A stretch of DNA of 64,000 bases from Siphonodentalium dalli. Taxonomy: Eukaryota > Mollusca > Scaphopoda > Gadilida > Siphonodentaliidae. This document shows, in pieces, positions 1-10,124 of the stretch. The notes below the pieces were generated by a model. The model was not told the DNA's origin and searched no databases. It saw only the letters and a program-made list of their open reading frames with translations. How positions within the stretch are numbered: the first letter of the stretch is position 1; each line of letters opens with the position of its first letter. Position numbers and translations under genes: made by a program. The stretch covers positions 109,389,319 through 109,453,318 of the forward strand of contig CP136066.1 of assembly GCA_032622095.1 (NCBI GenBank), given 5' to 3'.

Positions 1-728
1 TAGACACCTTTCTATGGGTTTAAGTTTTACTGTGGTGGGGTAATTTTTTGTTCTGGTGACATGTGGTCTTCTAATACCATGCACCCTGGCTAAGGAGTCC
101 TGCTAATTTGCTATGATACTGCATGCCTATTTTCTATGAATCTGGTTGGGCAAAACGATGTTGTTGCGAAAAAGTATTGTACAAAAGTATTGTACAAAAG
201 TATTGTACATTTTGCGGTGTTTGGCTAATCGGAGCGATTTGAGCAAAAGCACTATCTGTATGAAACATTCAAGAACATAATTTAAAATATTTCAATATTG
301 GAGGCGATGTTGTCTGCAAAACAACAGGGCTGCATCTCACATATATATGGTTGATTTGCAAAAGCCAACACAACCATTATCAAAATTATTTAAAGATATA
401 AAGTCGAATATTCGAGATAATAAGTTGAAAATTCGAGATATAAAGTCGAATATTCGAGATGATAAGTTGAAAATTCGAGATATAAACTCGAGAATAAGAG
501 ATATTGCAGAGCCGCCATTACACATAGTGGGCGGTGTGTGTGGGTTTGAAGGGGTATCTCGTAGACTCGACATTGAACAACATACGAAGAGCACACAGTC
601 ACCTACCTGACTGAACCGTAGCACTGTGGGTCAGTTTCCATGTATAAATGTCCCACCCCACTGCTCATACAATATATACACATGCATTGTGCTTACTTTT
701 TGCTCTGGGGTCACCTTATATATTGATA
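1..728. repeat. Non-coding left edge with short tandem repeats
   Basis: No gene seen. A 12-bp motif (aaaagtattgta) is repeated three times at about 172-208. A 42-bp unit built on TCGAATATTCGAGATA and TTGAAAATTCGAGATA is present about 2.5 times at 394-503. The short reading frames here on both strands are products of that repeat. Confidence 0.6.
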
Positions 729-916
729 ACTAGCAGGGTTACCCGGCGTTGCCCAGGTTAAAATGATGGGAAGCCCTCTTCTGTGGACATTTGTGACCAC
801 TATTTTTGAACAGGCTTTCTATACATTGCCATCTCTCAATTTGTATTTTTTTTTGTGTGGATAATATCTTCAATAGGACAGACACAATTGTGTTATAATA
901 CATGAGCAATTCAAAG

Positions 917-1896
917 TGGAAGTGATAGGTCAGTGGTTATAGTGTCGGACTTGTAATGGTGTCAACACACCGACATGAGTTCGCGCCCCTCCGGTGGACT
1001 ATCGTCTCCGCAACAGTGGCTTGGCCGGATTAAGCGGCGAGTGTGCTAATATAGCCACATGCTGCTTCAAATTTCGCGCCAGGTTGTGACCATTGGACAA
1101 GGTCAATTGTACTGTGCTCGCTTCGTCGTACCTAGACGAGAAATAGAGACATGGGACCTGTACTATAGATTTACAATTGTCATGTTTGAACAGGTGTACA
1201 AGGTTATGGGAGGTACACAGGAGGCGTGACGTGCAATAGACCACTGTATTGCAATAGAGTAGATTATACCCGTGTGCTCATTACCGATGGGTGATTGGGT
1301 TTGATCAGAATGGTATTCAATATAATACTCCAGCGATTTTGCATGACAACCCAACTAGAAATTGAAATACATCTTAAAACTTGAATTGTTGGAACAGACG
1401 ATAACCATTGATGACATATAACACAATGCACGAACGGTTGCGGCGTACTCACTGAGCGATTATTTAAAGGATACCGATTACCACTAATACAATTGAACAC
1501 GGATTACCCATGCACTAGCGATAACATATCAATGAGTGTCTCCGAGGAATATTTGTTTTCATTGGTCAATCAAGTCACATGTGGTAAACCTATTATTTTA
1601 TTGGTCACCATGCATGTAAACGAGGCGTTGCAAGAAGTCGCCTTTTCACTGTAAGAATAAGAGTGGAGGTCTATGGTAATCGACACCTTCTGTGTGCCCC
1701 ACATAACCTTGTACGCGTGTTCAAACACGGCAATTGTAAATCTATAGTACAGGCCCATGGTTGTGTATGTGTAAGCACCTATAAAATGCTTGGATGCATG
1801 CAGAAGACTCGGCATTACTAAACATCTGGGGTAATAATGTGAAGGGCTTAGGGCCCTCATGGGGAAAGGCGCTATACAAGTACCATTATTATTATA
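917..1896 (+). repeat. tRNA-derived SINE, rearranged, nested in HINE-like copy 1
   Basis: The head has an A-box-like GGTCAGTGGTTATAGTG and a B-box-like GAGTTCGCGCCCC (about 920-990). The 3' end has GGGAAAGGCGCTATACAAG followed by CATTATTATTATA, a tail common to tRNA-derived SINEs of marine invertebrates. The body is about 1 kb, far longer than a normal SINE. It contains an inverted pair (about 1150-1225 and 1690-1770), so it is either interrupted by another repeat or consists of two head-to-head copies. Confidence 0.65.
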
Positions 1897-2099
1897 TACA
1901 TGCCATCATCTGACGGTTCAAGGTCCTTCCTTTTGCAAGAATACATGTATCTCTGAAATAGAAATATATATATAGTTTTAATTATTTCTGCTGTGTATCC
2001 GTTTTCGCTGGCTTACTATATAAATGCTCTCGTTCCCGTCCTCATATAAATATGACAGTTGAGAAGATAATTATAATTGTTCAAATGACTTAATTCGGT

Positions 2100-3740
2100 C
2101 ACCATTTGTCGACATTGTGATATTTGGAAGTCATAAACTCCTTAGAACGAATTAGGGAGATAACTATATATAACTTTGGTGGATATCGGCGACTAATCAT
2201 TCTTATCAATGTTAGTATCCATCCTCTCCCCATACGAAACCAAATGTGGCGTCTTTAGTACACACGATTTGATTCCTCGTATCATTGGGAAGAACGTGTA
2301 TGAATTTAGTGAAAATTAGTGCTAAACATATTTGTATCAGCTTTGGTGTCCTCCCCTCCCTATTTATGACTCAAACGTTACCACTTTTGACATATTTGAA
2401 CAACGTCCATTAGAGTCATGATATCATGGAGATGATTGTGTACAAGTTTGGTGGTAAGCGGCCACTATGCAAATTATTATTAGGTTTACTGTCCCTCATC
2501 TCTCACCATATAACACCAATTTGTCGTCTTTGTATCATACGATTAGATTCCTCGTATCATGGAGAAAAATAGATATCAATTCGGTGGAAATTGTCGCTAA
2601 AATTTATGTTTTTATCAATATTGGTACCACTGCATGTACCCCTGACTCGAACGGCGCCATATGCAGATAATTATGTATAAGTTTAATGAAAATCGAGGCT
2701 TAAATATATTTCATCAGTGTTGCTGCCCTCCCTCTGTTCTGCCCCTGACGCCAACAGCGTCACTCTGGAAATATTTAACCCGCACAATATTCTTCCTTGT
2801 AAAAAAAAAGTAACCCCTGATAAGCTCCTATGTTGCGATCTAGTCTCTAAATGGTCCCCCATGAAGTTATATAGAACATAGCCAGACAGACAGACATTCG
2901 CAAATATCGGCACAAAGTGTGGCGTCTTTAACCCACATGATTTGATTCCTCGTATCATTGGAGAAGAACGTGTATGAATTTGGTGGAAATTGGCGCGAAA
3001 CATATTTTTGTCAGTTTTTGATGACCCTCCCCTTCCTATCCCTGACTCAAGCGGTGCCACTTTTGAAATCTTATAAACAGTTGTTGGAAATCGGCGACTA
3101 AACAAATTCCTATCAAATTTAGTGCCTCATCTGTCACCCAAACGGTACCAATTTGGCGTATTTAAACCACACGATTAGATTCATCGTATCACGGAGAAGA
3201 ATATGGATCAACTTGGTGGAAATCGGCGCTAAAAATATTTGTTATCAATTTTGGTTCCTTAGAAGAATATGGATCAACTTGGTGGAAATCGGCGCTAAAA
3301 ATATTTGTTATCAATTTTGGTTCCTTGAAAAGTTTGGTGATAATCGGCGGCTAAACAAATTCTTATCAAATTTAGTGCGCCCCCGGCAATCGCCTACACA
3401 AACGGCACCAATTTGGCGTCTTTAAATCACATGATTAGATTCCTCGTATCATGTAGAAGAATGTGTATCAATTTGGTGGAAATCGGCTCTAAAAAATCCC
3501 CTCTCCCATTCCGTGCACCCCAGACTCGAACGGCGCCACTGTTGACATCTTTAAACCACACCATTATATTACACATATCATGGAGATGATTATGTATAAG
3601 TTTGTTGGGAATTGGAGACCAAAAAAAGTTGTGCTGGCCTCCCCTTTTCTGCCCCTGACAACAACAGCGTCATTTTAGAAAATTATAACCCGCATCTGGC
3701 GCATCATTATTTTTCTCGTAAAAAAGATACCCCTGCTATG
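2100..3740 (-). repeat. Diverged ~140-bp tandem core units of HINE-like copy 1
   Basis: Repeated GTGGAAATCGGCG, CGAGGAATC/GATTCCTCGTATCA and GGCACC modules at roughly 120-150 bp spacing, in the opposite orientation to the copies at 14 kb and 45 kb. A short exact tandem pair (about 66 bp) lies at 3195-3328. No coding potential. Confidence 0.75.
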
Positions 3741-3809
3741 TCCCATGATGCCATCTAGATGGTCCCCGTGGATTTCTAGAGACAGTCAGACATTCGCAAA
3801 TATAGATAT

Positions 3810-4190
3810 ACTAGCAGATTAGCCCGCCACTGGCGGGATTGGTCCCATGGCTTTGGTCGATCCATTAATTTTTGTTTTTCAAGGTAACCCCGTACAGGCA
3901 CGTCGACAGCATTCTGTCATTTGCGGGTACCCGTTTCAAGATCAAGGTCATGTTGGGTGGACAAAATATCCCGACAAAGATATTCCCCGTCCCGAGTTGA
4001 CCATAAATAACAAATTTCACGTCTCGGTCACCGCTGACGACCGAGATATCACCCAAGGTCATTTGTTGGTACCAGTTTAAAGGTCAAGGTCACCTCAGGC
4101 GAACATACTGACCAGACGAAATTATCCCCCGTCCCTTGGAAGCCCTAAGTACGAAATATCGTCTCGATAGTCGATATCCCCAGTTTCCAT
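3810..4190 (-). repeat. End of a second CTAG-terminated element
   Basis: On the minus strand the sequence ends with a perfect 7-bp-stem hairpin (CCCGCCA/TGGCGGG, 3823-3837), then CTAATCTG and CTAGT. This is the same 3'-end grammar as the HINE-like family but with a different hairpin. The sequence beyond carries direct repeats of AAGGTCA and GACGACCGAGA type. The 78-aa frame across it is not recognised as a protein. Confidence 0.5.
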
Positions 4191-5802
4191 TGAGCCGTAT
4201 TTATACTCGTGTATATAAACACTCTTTAACAAGGACACCGCAGAAACGAACGCTCTTTATCATTAACCCATAAATTGAAAGGACGGTGGGACGACGAAGG
4301 GAGAAGGAGTGCTCGGACGTTACCCTTAGATAGCAAGTTTGGGCTGTTTTCGAGTCTATAAAGGATATACACACAAACACACACATATATATATAGGGAA
4401 GTCTTAAAATATATAGTAGATATATAAATATATGCATTGTATATTTAAAATATAAAGCTCCCACATCACATCTCTCGGTACTATATAGATCTTAATTGTT
4501 CATGTGTGATGTCGTTTGCAAAGCTTCTATGTATAGACAATTAGTTGCTGTGAAAAAACCCCACTAAAACTCATGTTTTTTTGTCTTCTGTTAACCTTAT
4601 ATATAGACTCTTATCTATACTTGAATATATCATTTATAACACATTTAGGATATAGCTCCATGTAAGGGGTCTATATATGGTCTATATACTGGTACAAATG
4701 CAGGCATTCTGGCAGGCATAACTCGAAGTTGCCAACTTTGTAGTGTTTGCTAACTTGTGTGCCTATATATTATACAACTGTTAAGAGCTAATTGTTAGAC
4801 TGGACTAAATAGTCCATGGGCTGGTAGGACCCCTCTTGCCCCCAGTACTTAACTTCTTTTTTCATATACCCTAATATGTACTGGTCAGGAAAATTTATAT
4901 TAACAGCAATTATTTTATGACCTTTTGTGACTCACTCGGTTATTAAACATGTTACTTAATCAACTGACAACTAAATGTTCTATTTTGGTTGTCCCAGTAA
5001 CTTATTAATCTGTATGTATATGGTCTTATGTGTGTTGTAATTGTATACCTTGGTGGCTATCGCTTTCCCCAATAACTCTAGGATATGTTAATCGATACAG
5101 ATGTCATGACAGGGAGTTCGACATCGTGTATGCATTTATGAGTATAAGTATAAGTATAAGACTTGCTTTCTACAATGAGCATCAAACTGACTTATAGAGC
5201 CCGGTCGATCGTCTTTAAAACGGCGGCCATGTTGGACGCCATCTTGTCTCGTGTGAACACGGTCACTTTTTCATGTTATCATTGCTTAAACGTTGAGGAA
5301 CATAATAAGGAAGAAAATGAGTGGTTTCAAGTTAAGTCATGTGGTCGTTGGTGCAGGGGTACATATCAGCTCCCAAACTATTATATTCGTGTTTTCATGA
5401 CCTGCTTACCTCTGGTGACGTCATCAGTGAAACTTTATATTTTGTTTGCTACATGTGGATAGAGTACTCAAATACCTACATGATAACACATCACCTGTTA
5501 AAATCCATTCACAATAACATCACTTATATTGGATTACCCAACATATTTGCTGTTAACATAATTTTTCCTGACCTGTACATATTAGTGTACATGGAAATAC
5601 AAAAGAAGTTAAGTAGTGGGGGTCTGTCCCAAATTTAGCCGAGGAAAAAAATAAATTTGTTTGCAAATATATAGAGGGTGGTGGTACCTTGTGGTCAGAA
5701 AACAAAAATGTGGGCATCGTGTCTGCAATTTTTTTCCCCAGACCCCTCCTCCCCATGACCCCTCCCCTGAAGGAATGCGAATTTGTTCGCGCATATCAAG
5801 TA
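4191..5802. other. Gene-free AT-rich stretch
   Basis: Contains a CA/TA dinucleotide run (about 4372-4396) and a short GTATAA triplication (about 5142-5160). Two overlapping ~99-codon plus-strand frames at 5163-5638 have no recognisable domain or splice context. Nothing else supported. Confidence 0.5.
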
Positions 5803-6017
5803 TTAACCCTTTCAGTGCCAAGTCCGATTTTTGTATCAACCCATATTTCCTTGATCATTTTTCAAATTTATTAATTATAATAATGCGATACATTGATGGA
5901 AAGAGCTCTCAGAGCTCTTTCCATCAATGTATCACATTATTATAATCAATAAATTTGAAAAATGATCTAGGAAATATGGGTTGATACAAAAATCGGACTT
6001 GGCATTGAAAGGGTTAA
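5803..6017. mobile_element. Palindromic TTAA MITE (piggyBac-like ends)
   Basis: A nearly perfect inverted repeat of about 100 bp per arm, centred at about 5910 on AGAGCTCTCAGAGCTCT. It begins TTAACCCTTTCAGTGCC and ends GGCATTGAAAGGGTTAA, so both ends carry TTAA and CCCTTT, as in piggyBac-type MITEs. The arms differ at only a few positions, suggesting a young insertion. It lies just upstream of the raftlin-like exon. Confidence 0.85.
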
Positions 6018-6190
6018 CACACCTCATACCCAGCGTATAATGAGTGAATGGTGACATCCGACATCCGAATATTCGACTTTTACAAAAATATACATTGCAG
6101 TACTACGCTTCCGGCTTCTTGTGTAATAAACAGTCTAAAATTATTATTTTATTTTTTATTTCAGACTTCAGTGTTGACTTATTCTTTGAG

Positions 6191-6682
6191 ATGCCAAGAT
6201 TTAAGAACAAGCCATCGTACCTTTACGAAGCTGCAACTGTGACGGGAGCCGTTTATCTGACGTCAAACTGCTTCGGAACGAGGGTCTACCATACTGACTG
6301 TGACTGGAAGTCAACTGTGAACAACTACATTAATCGTGGATGGCGTCTCATAACCGCGTTCGTTGATAACAATCAACTGGTTTATGATAATCAACTCACG
6401 TCATGCAACACAACATTCAATTGTGTGTGGATGTTCGAGCGACCAAGTGACGCACCGAATGACAATATACCGGTGTATGAATACAAAATGGTGGAATTTC
6501 CGTACGGACTTACGCCAGTGTGTGGCGGTGTTCGTGCTAACACTCTCTGGGACGCTACCATAGATGACATGGGTTCGAGAGGCTGGCATCTCGCATGCGT
6601 ACTCGAGACGCCGGAAGCTTATTCGTCATCTACCCTGACGGTTAAAGTTTTGCTTTACTTCCAGCGGAAATTGCCTGTGTGA
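6191..6682 (+). CDS. Raftlin-like protein (short, C-terminal raftlin domain)
   Basis: A 163-aa reading frame in one exon. A splice acceptor (TTTATTTCAG, ending at 6164) lies 26 nt before the ATG, so at least one upstream exon exists, and the frame is open back to that acceptor. The protein resembles the C-terminal half of the vertebrate raftlin domain in motif order: a GWRLITAF segment (50-57), VYEYKMVEFP (95-104), GWHLACVLETP (131-141) and a final YFQRKLP (156-162), matching the G-W-x-L-x-C-V-L-x-T-P...FQRP pattern I know from raftlin. Vertebrate raftlins are much longer, N-myristoylated lipid-raft proteins. This one has no N-terminal MGC and no membrane segment, so it is either a short invertebrate form or the last exon of a longer gene. 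I found no convincing upstream coding exon between 1 and 6044. A TTAA palindromic MITE ends about 150 bp upstream of the acceptor. Confidence 0.7.
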   Translation: MPRFKNKPSYLYEAATVTGAVYLTSNCFGTRVYHTDCDWKSTVNNYINRGWRLITAFVDNNQLVYDNQLTSCNTTFNCVWMFERPSDAPNDNIPVYEYKMVEFPYGLTPVCGGVRANTLWDATIDDMGSRGWHLACVLETPEAYSSSTLTVKVLLYFQRKLPV

Positions 6683-6868
6683 GAAGTTTATTGTGCGTTT
6701 GGCGATCTGTCATCGCTCCAAGAACATATGATGGAGATATTCTTTTCTCTTGCCGGATGTCTAAGAAAGGAGTCCGCATAATTATATCAACGAGGTACCA
6801 ACATCTCAACATCAATTTCATTTTTTTTAGCTTCATGTCATTTTATATATACAACATGTATACAAACG

Positions 6869-7378
6869 ATATCTGCATTACATGTACATTGAATATTACG
6901 AGCATTCCTTCATCTTATAATTTATTTTGCCATGCACATTTACCTTAAAGTCACATGGCGGTTTGCGCTCCAAAATGCACCTAATAATATTCGCTTTTTA
7001 ATTTTACGCGGTATTGAAATACATGTAGTTCGATAAATACTTGAACTACCTTTCTACGCGTATTAAATGTGTCTCAGAAAGACGCAATGAAGTCATAACA
7101 AATACAACTTTGAACACGATGTTTGGGTCCAAAACAAACAACAGCATTATATCTGCATTACATGTACATTGAATATTACGAGCATTCCTTCATCTTATAA
7201 TTTATTTTGCCATAACAAATACAACTTTGAACACGATGTTTGGATCCCAAACAAACAACAGCATTATATCTGCATTACATGTACATTGAATATTACGAGC
7301 ATTCCTTCATCTTATAATTTATTTTGCCATGCACATTTACCTTAAAGTCAAATGGCGGTTTGCGCTCCAAAATGCACC
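6869..7378 (+). repeat. Three direct copies of a ~65-110-bp segment
   Basis: The segment starting ATATCTGCATTACATG and ending TTTATTTTGCCA occurs at about 6869, 7147 and 7265. Copies 1 and 3 share a further stretch (GCACATTTACCTTAAAGTC and the following GGCGGTTTGCGCTCC). Copies 2 and 3 share upstream sequence containing AACACGATGTTTGG. This is a local segmental duplication, with no gene. Confidence 0.8.
6951..7098 (+). repeat. Dispersed repeat shared with 41041-41180
   Basis: GGCGGTTTGCGCTCCAAAA, TAATAATATTCG, GAACTACCTTTCTA and GAAAGACGCA occur in the same order at 41041-41180, with moderate divergence. Family unknown. Confidence 0.6.
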
Positions 7379-7379
7379 A

Positions 7380-7490
7380 ATTGTGTCTGGGGCTCTGTAT
7401 GGGTGAAATTATAAAATTGTTAAAGAATACAATACAAAATTATTAAAATTGTAAAAAATTGTTAGGCCAATGCATTCTCTTATATATCAT
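7380..7490 (+). mobile_element. Truncated copy of the TGTGACCCGCC MITE
   Basis: Matches the interior and one inner arm (GGGGCTCTGTATGGGTG to GCCAATGCATTCTC) of the complete copies at 9319-9788 and 39982-40459, but lacks both ends. Confidence 0.75.
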
Positions 7491-9141
7491 ATGTTTGGCA
7501 TGGAACATAAAAGAGCGTTCCGTGTTGGTCTATTCCTGATACGGTAGAAACATCAGAGCGTTTGTTTCACTTATATGTGCGAACAACTGAAAACAGCTGG
7601 AAAATGGCTGCATGTGACCATGGCAAGTATTTCTCAGAGCATATTGAGTCGGTATATCAATAGTTTGTGGATCTATCAACCTATCTTATACATCATTCCA
7701 AATTACGTAGACAAAATTTAGAAGCTCGAATGAGCCATGTCCGTTTAATTTCAAATGGAATCGTCCAGGAAAGGAACACCACGAGCTGGGACAGCATATT
7801 TATGCGTGTATATGACAATAATACGGTATATCATCATAGTATCATTGTACCATTGCTTACGAAAGGTGTATACATACGGAATAGAGAGACTTGTAATCCT
7901 CAAAAAGCTTGATTTAACTTCTGACAGCAGTTGTGGGTGGGAGCAGCGCTTTCAAACATCTCTCCGTATATGTCTAATTTCCTTGTATATATGTCATGTG
8001 TTAATTGTAGCTTATAAACAGTTGGAGGGTGTGTGCCATGCAAGTATAATGATTGGGACAGATTGTAATCTGAATATATTGATACTGGCCTGCTTCATAT
8101 ATGCTGCGTGTGTTCAACTTACACAAACTGTCTAATCTCGGCAGAAAGTGGAGCCTATCCAAGTCTGATCACATTAATTATTACATGTATACATGTGGTT
8201 CCCAAATGTATAGCAAATGCACGATTGACCAGTTTAACTGTTTAAAGACTCGCCATTAACATACTGATTTTATCTGTACTATATTTATAAACATAATGTT
8301 AAGTGAAGTATTCAAAAATAAACCTGATTATATTGTAAAGGTGTGGAATGCCAAATGGACGGTTTTTATGTCGACCCTATATCAAAATAGAATTCAAATA
8401 ATAAAATGACAACGTAAAATAATTCGATTTGGCACCCATAGACTATAATCTGTACATTGCCTATAGCATAAAATAATTCGATTTGACACCCATAGACTAT
8501 AATCTGTACATTGCCTATAGCATAAAATAATGGCAGAGATCTAACATATGAGCCCATTCGTGTGAGTTAATTTTGGGTTCAAAAACCAGTCATGCCCGAA
8601 TTGTTTTCATGAGTTATGCCTCCTGAATTCGTTGGCCGTGTCTATTCAAACTCCAGGCAGAGTTATCTCCCATCGCTCTGCTGAGATACCACTGCCATCA
8701 GAATATTTGGTGATGATTATAATTTATATTCTGACATTATCTTAGTTCTTATGTTTTAGGATTAAAATTGTATATGTCGGGATCAGTTCATATTGTTCTT
8801 ATCAATTCCGAAAGAATTGCCATTAGTGCAAACTTGTGGTGGACAAAATAATAGGTGACCAAATATAGTTATGACGATACGTAAAAATATATGCATCGGT
8901 CCGCAAAGTACCATTCTTGTGGCAGTGATCTATTGCAGTGATAACGGAGAGGGCGCTGCATGAAGTTTGGTGCGATGTACACAAAAAAATGTAAGCACGA
9001 TAACTTTAACATTCGTAATTTGTTTTGACCATGCAAATTTGGATCATATCTTCTACTCATTATTCTCTTGTTTTAGTTGCACTAATGGCAGCCAACGATA
9101 CAAAATCCGCAATATCGTTTTGTTTTAAACGAGAGTTTATG
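7491..9141. other. Gene-free stretch with a 54-bp tandem pair
   Basis: A 54-bp unit (GATTTGGCACCCATAGACTA core) is repeated just over twice at 8415-8529. The 126-codon frame at 7755-8135 and the smaller ones show no recognised domain. Nothing else supported. Confidence 0.55.
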
Positions 9142-9846
9142 GTTAACCCTCTCTAGAATACAAAATGGTTTCTCCCATTCAGTTATAAAGGTATATACAT
9201 TGAATCATTGAATGTTATATTATTCATCTGGAGGGGTGTTCAGGGTAAATTAGCAGACCGCAGTCAGACGAAAATATAGAACAAGTGCTGAATGATAAGT
9301 CGTTCGTCGAGCTTATTATATGTGACCCGCCATATCAAATCCAGTCGTAAGTCGGGATTTTTTTTACCCTGTGCCAATGCATTATCTTATATATGCGAGT
9401 CGACCATAGGTCGCCTCGCATATATAAGAGAATGCATTGGCCTAACAATTTTTTATCATTTTTTTTAAATAAATGTTTCTTACAATTTTTAGGACATAAA
9501 ATAAAAAAAACATCCATTACCCTGCAGGGAGCCCCACACATATATGAAGCATATAGAAGAGTGTCGTCTGCTCATGTTTGTCTGGGGCTCTGTATGGGTG
9601 AAATTATAAAATTGTTAAAGAATACAATAAAACATTATTAAAATTGTAAAAAATTGTTAGGCCAATGCATTCTCTTATATATGCGAGGCGACCTATGGTC
9701 GACTCGCATAATATATAAGAGAAGGCATTGGCACAGGGTAAAAAAAATCCCGCCTTACGACTGGATTTGATATGGCGGGTCACATATGAACATTTCCTGA
9801 TGAATAACTACACACCAATGAGTGTTTTTAGTATATAAAGGGTTAA
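9142..9846. mobile_element. Possible TTAA-flanked element enclosing a MITE
   Basis: Ends read TTAACCCTCTC and AAAGGGTTAA, a short inverted repeat with TTAA at each side. Its left part resembles 35195-35310 (TCTCCCATTCAGTT, TATACATTG, TCAGACGA, ACAAGTGC in order). The TGTGACCCGCC MITE at 9319-9788 is nested inside. Confidence 0.4.
9319..9788. mobile_element. TA-flanked MITE, TGTGACCCGCC family, copy 1
   Basis: Inverted terminal repeats TGTGACCCGCCATATCAAA...GGCGGGTCACA with TA outside both ends. Each arm contains a second, inner palindrome (ATATGCGAGTCGACC/GGTCGCCTCGCATAT). Length is about 470 bp with no coding sequence. TA duplication suggests Tc1/mariner-like mobilisation (inference). Confidence 0.85.
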
Positions 9847-10124
9847 CGATGGATATTCAAGAGCGTTCTTCGAGTGGAACGAATTCATTTATACTTATTG
9901 TCGTCGTTTTTGTTTTTGATGTTATTCTCAATTATTCGCTGAATCGCTGTGTCTATACATTTTAACAATGAAGTGGTGGTAATTAATGTTCATGGTTTTT
10001 TCGCCAAGTAAGTGGAAAATATTGACTTAGGAATTTTTTTGTCAATCTTCGCTAATGTGGTTTTGGATACTACATGCAGAGAAAACGTTATAGATTGTAT
10101 TAATTCCACAGCTGCATGCATGTT

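Larger units (their letters stand above)
729..3810 (-). mobile_element. Helitron/HINE-like repeat, copy 1 (interrupted by a SINE)
   Basis: Read on the minus strand, it starts with ATATCTATATTTGCG (3810 downward) and an imperfect TCTG tract. It continues with diverged ~140-bp tandem units and ends at 729 with a hairpin (ACCTGG...CCGGGT, 741-758) followed by AACCCTG and CTAGT. The same ends and order occur at 13795-16649 and 44932-48856. A 3' hairpin followed by CTAGT is typical of Helitrons. There is no Rep/helicase coding sequence, so it would be non-autonomous. The class is inference. The copy is diverged and holds a nested SINE at about 917-1896. Confidence 0.7.

Noticed and set aside
5163-5638. 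Overlapping 99-codon frames upstream of the raftlin-like exon, considered as its missing N-terminus
   Set aside because: No resemblance to raftlin motifs and no convincing donor; the TTAA MITE lies between.
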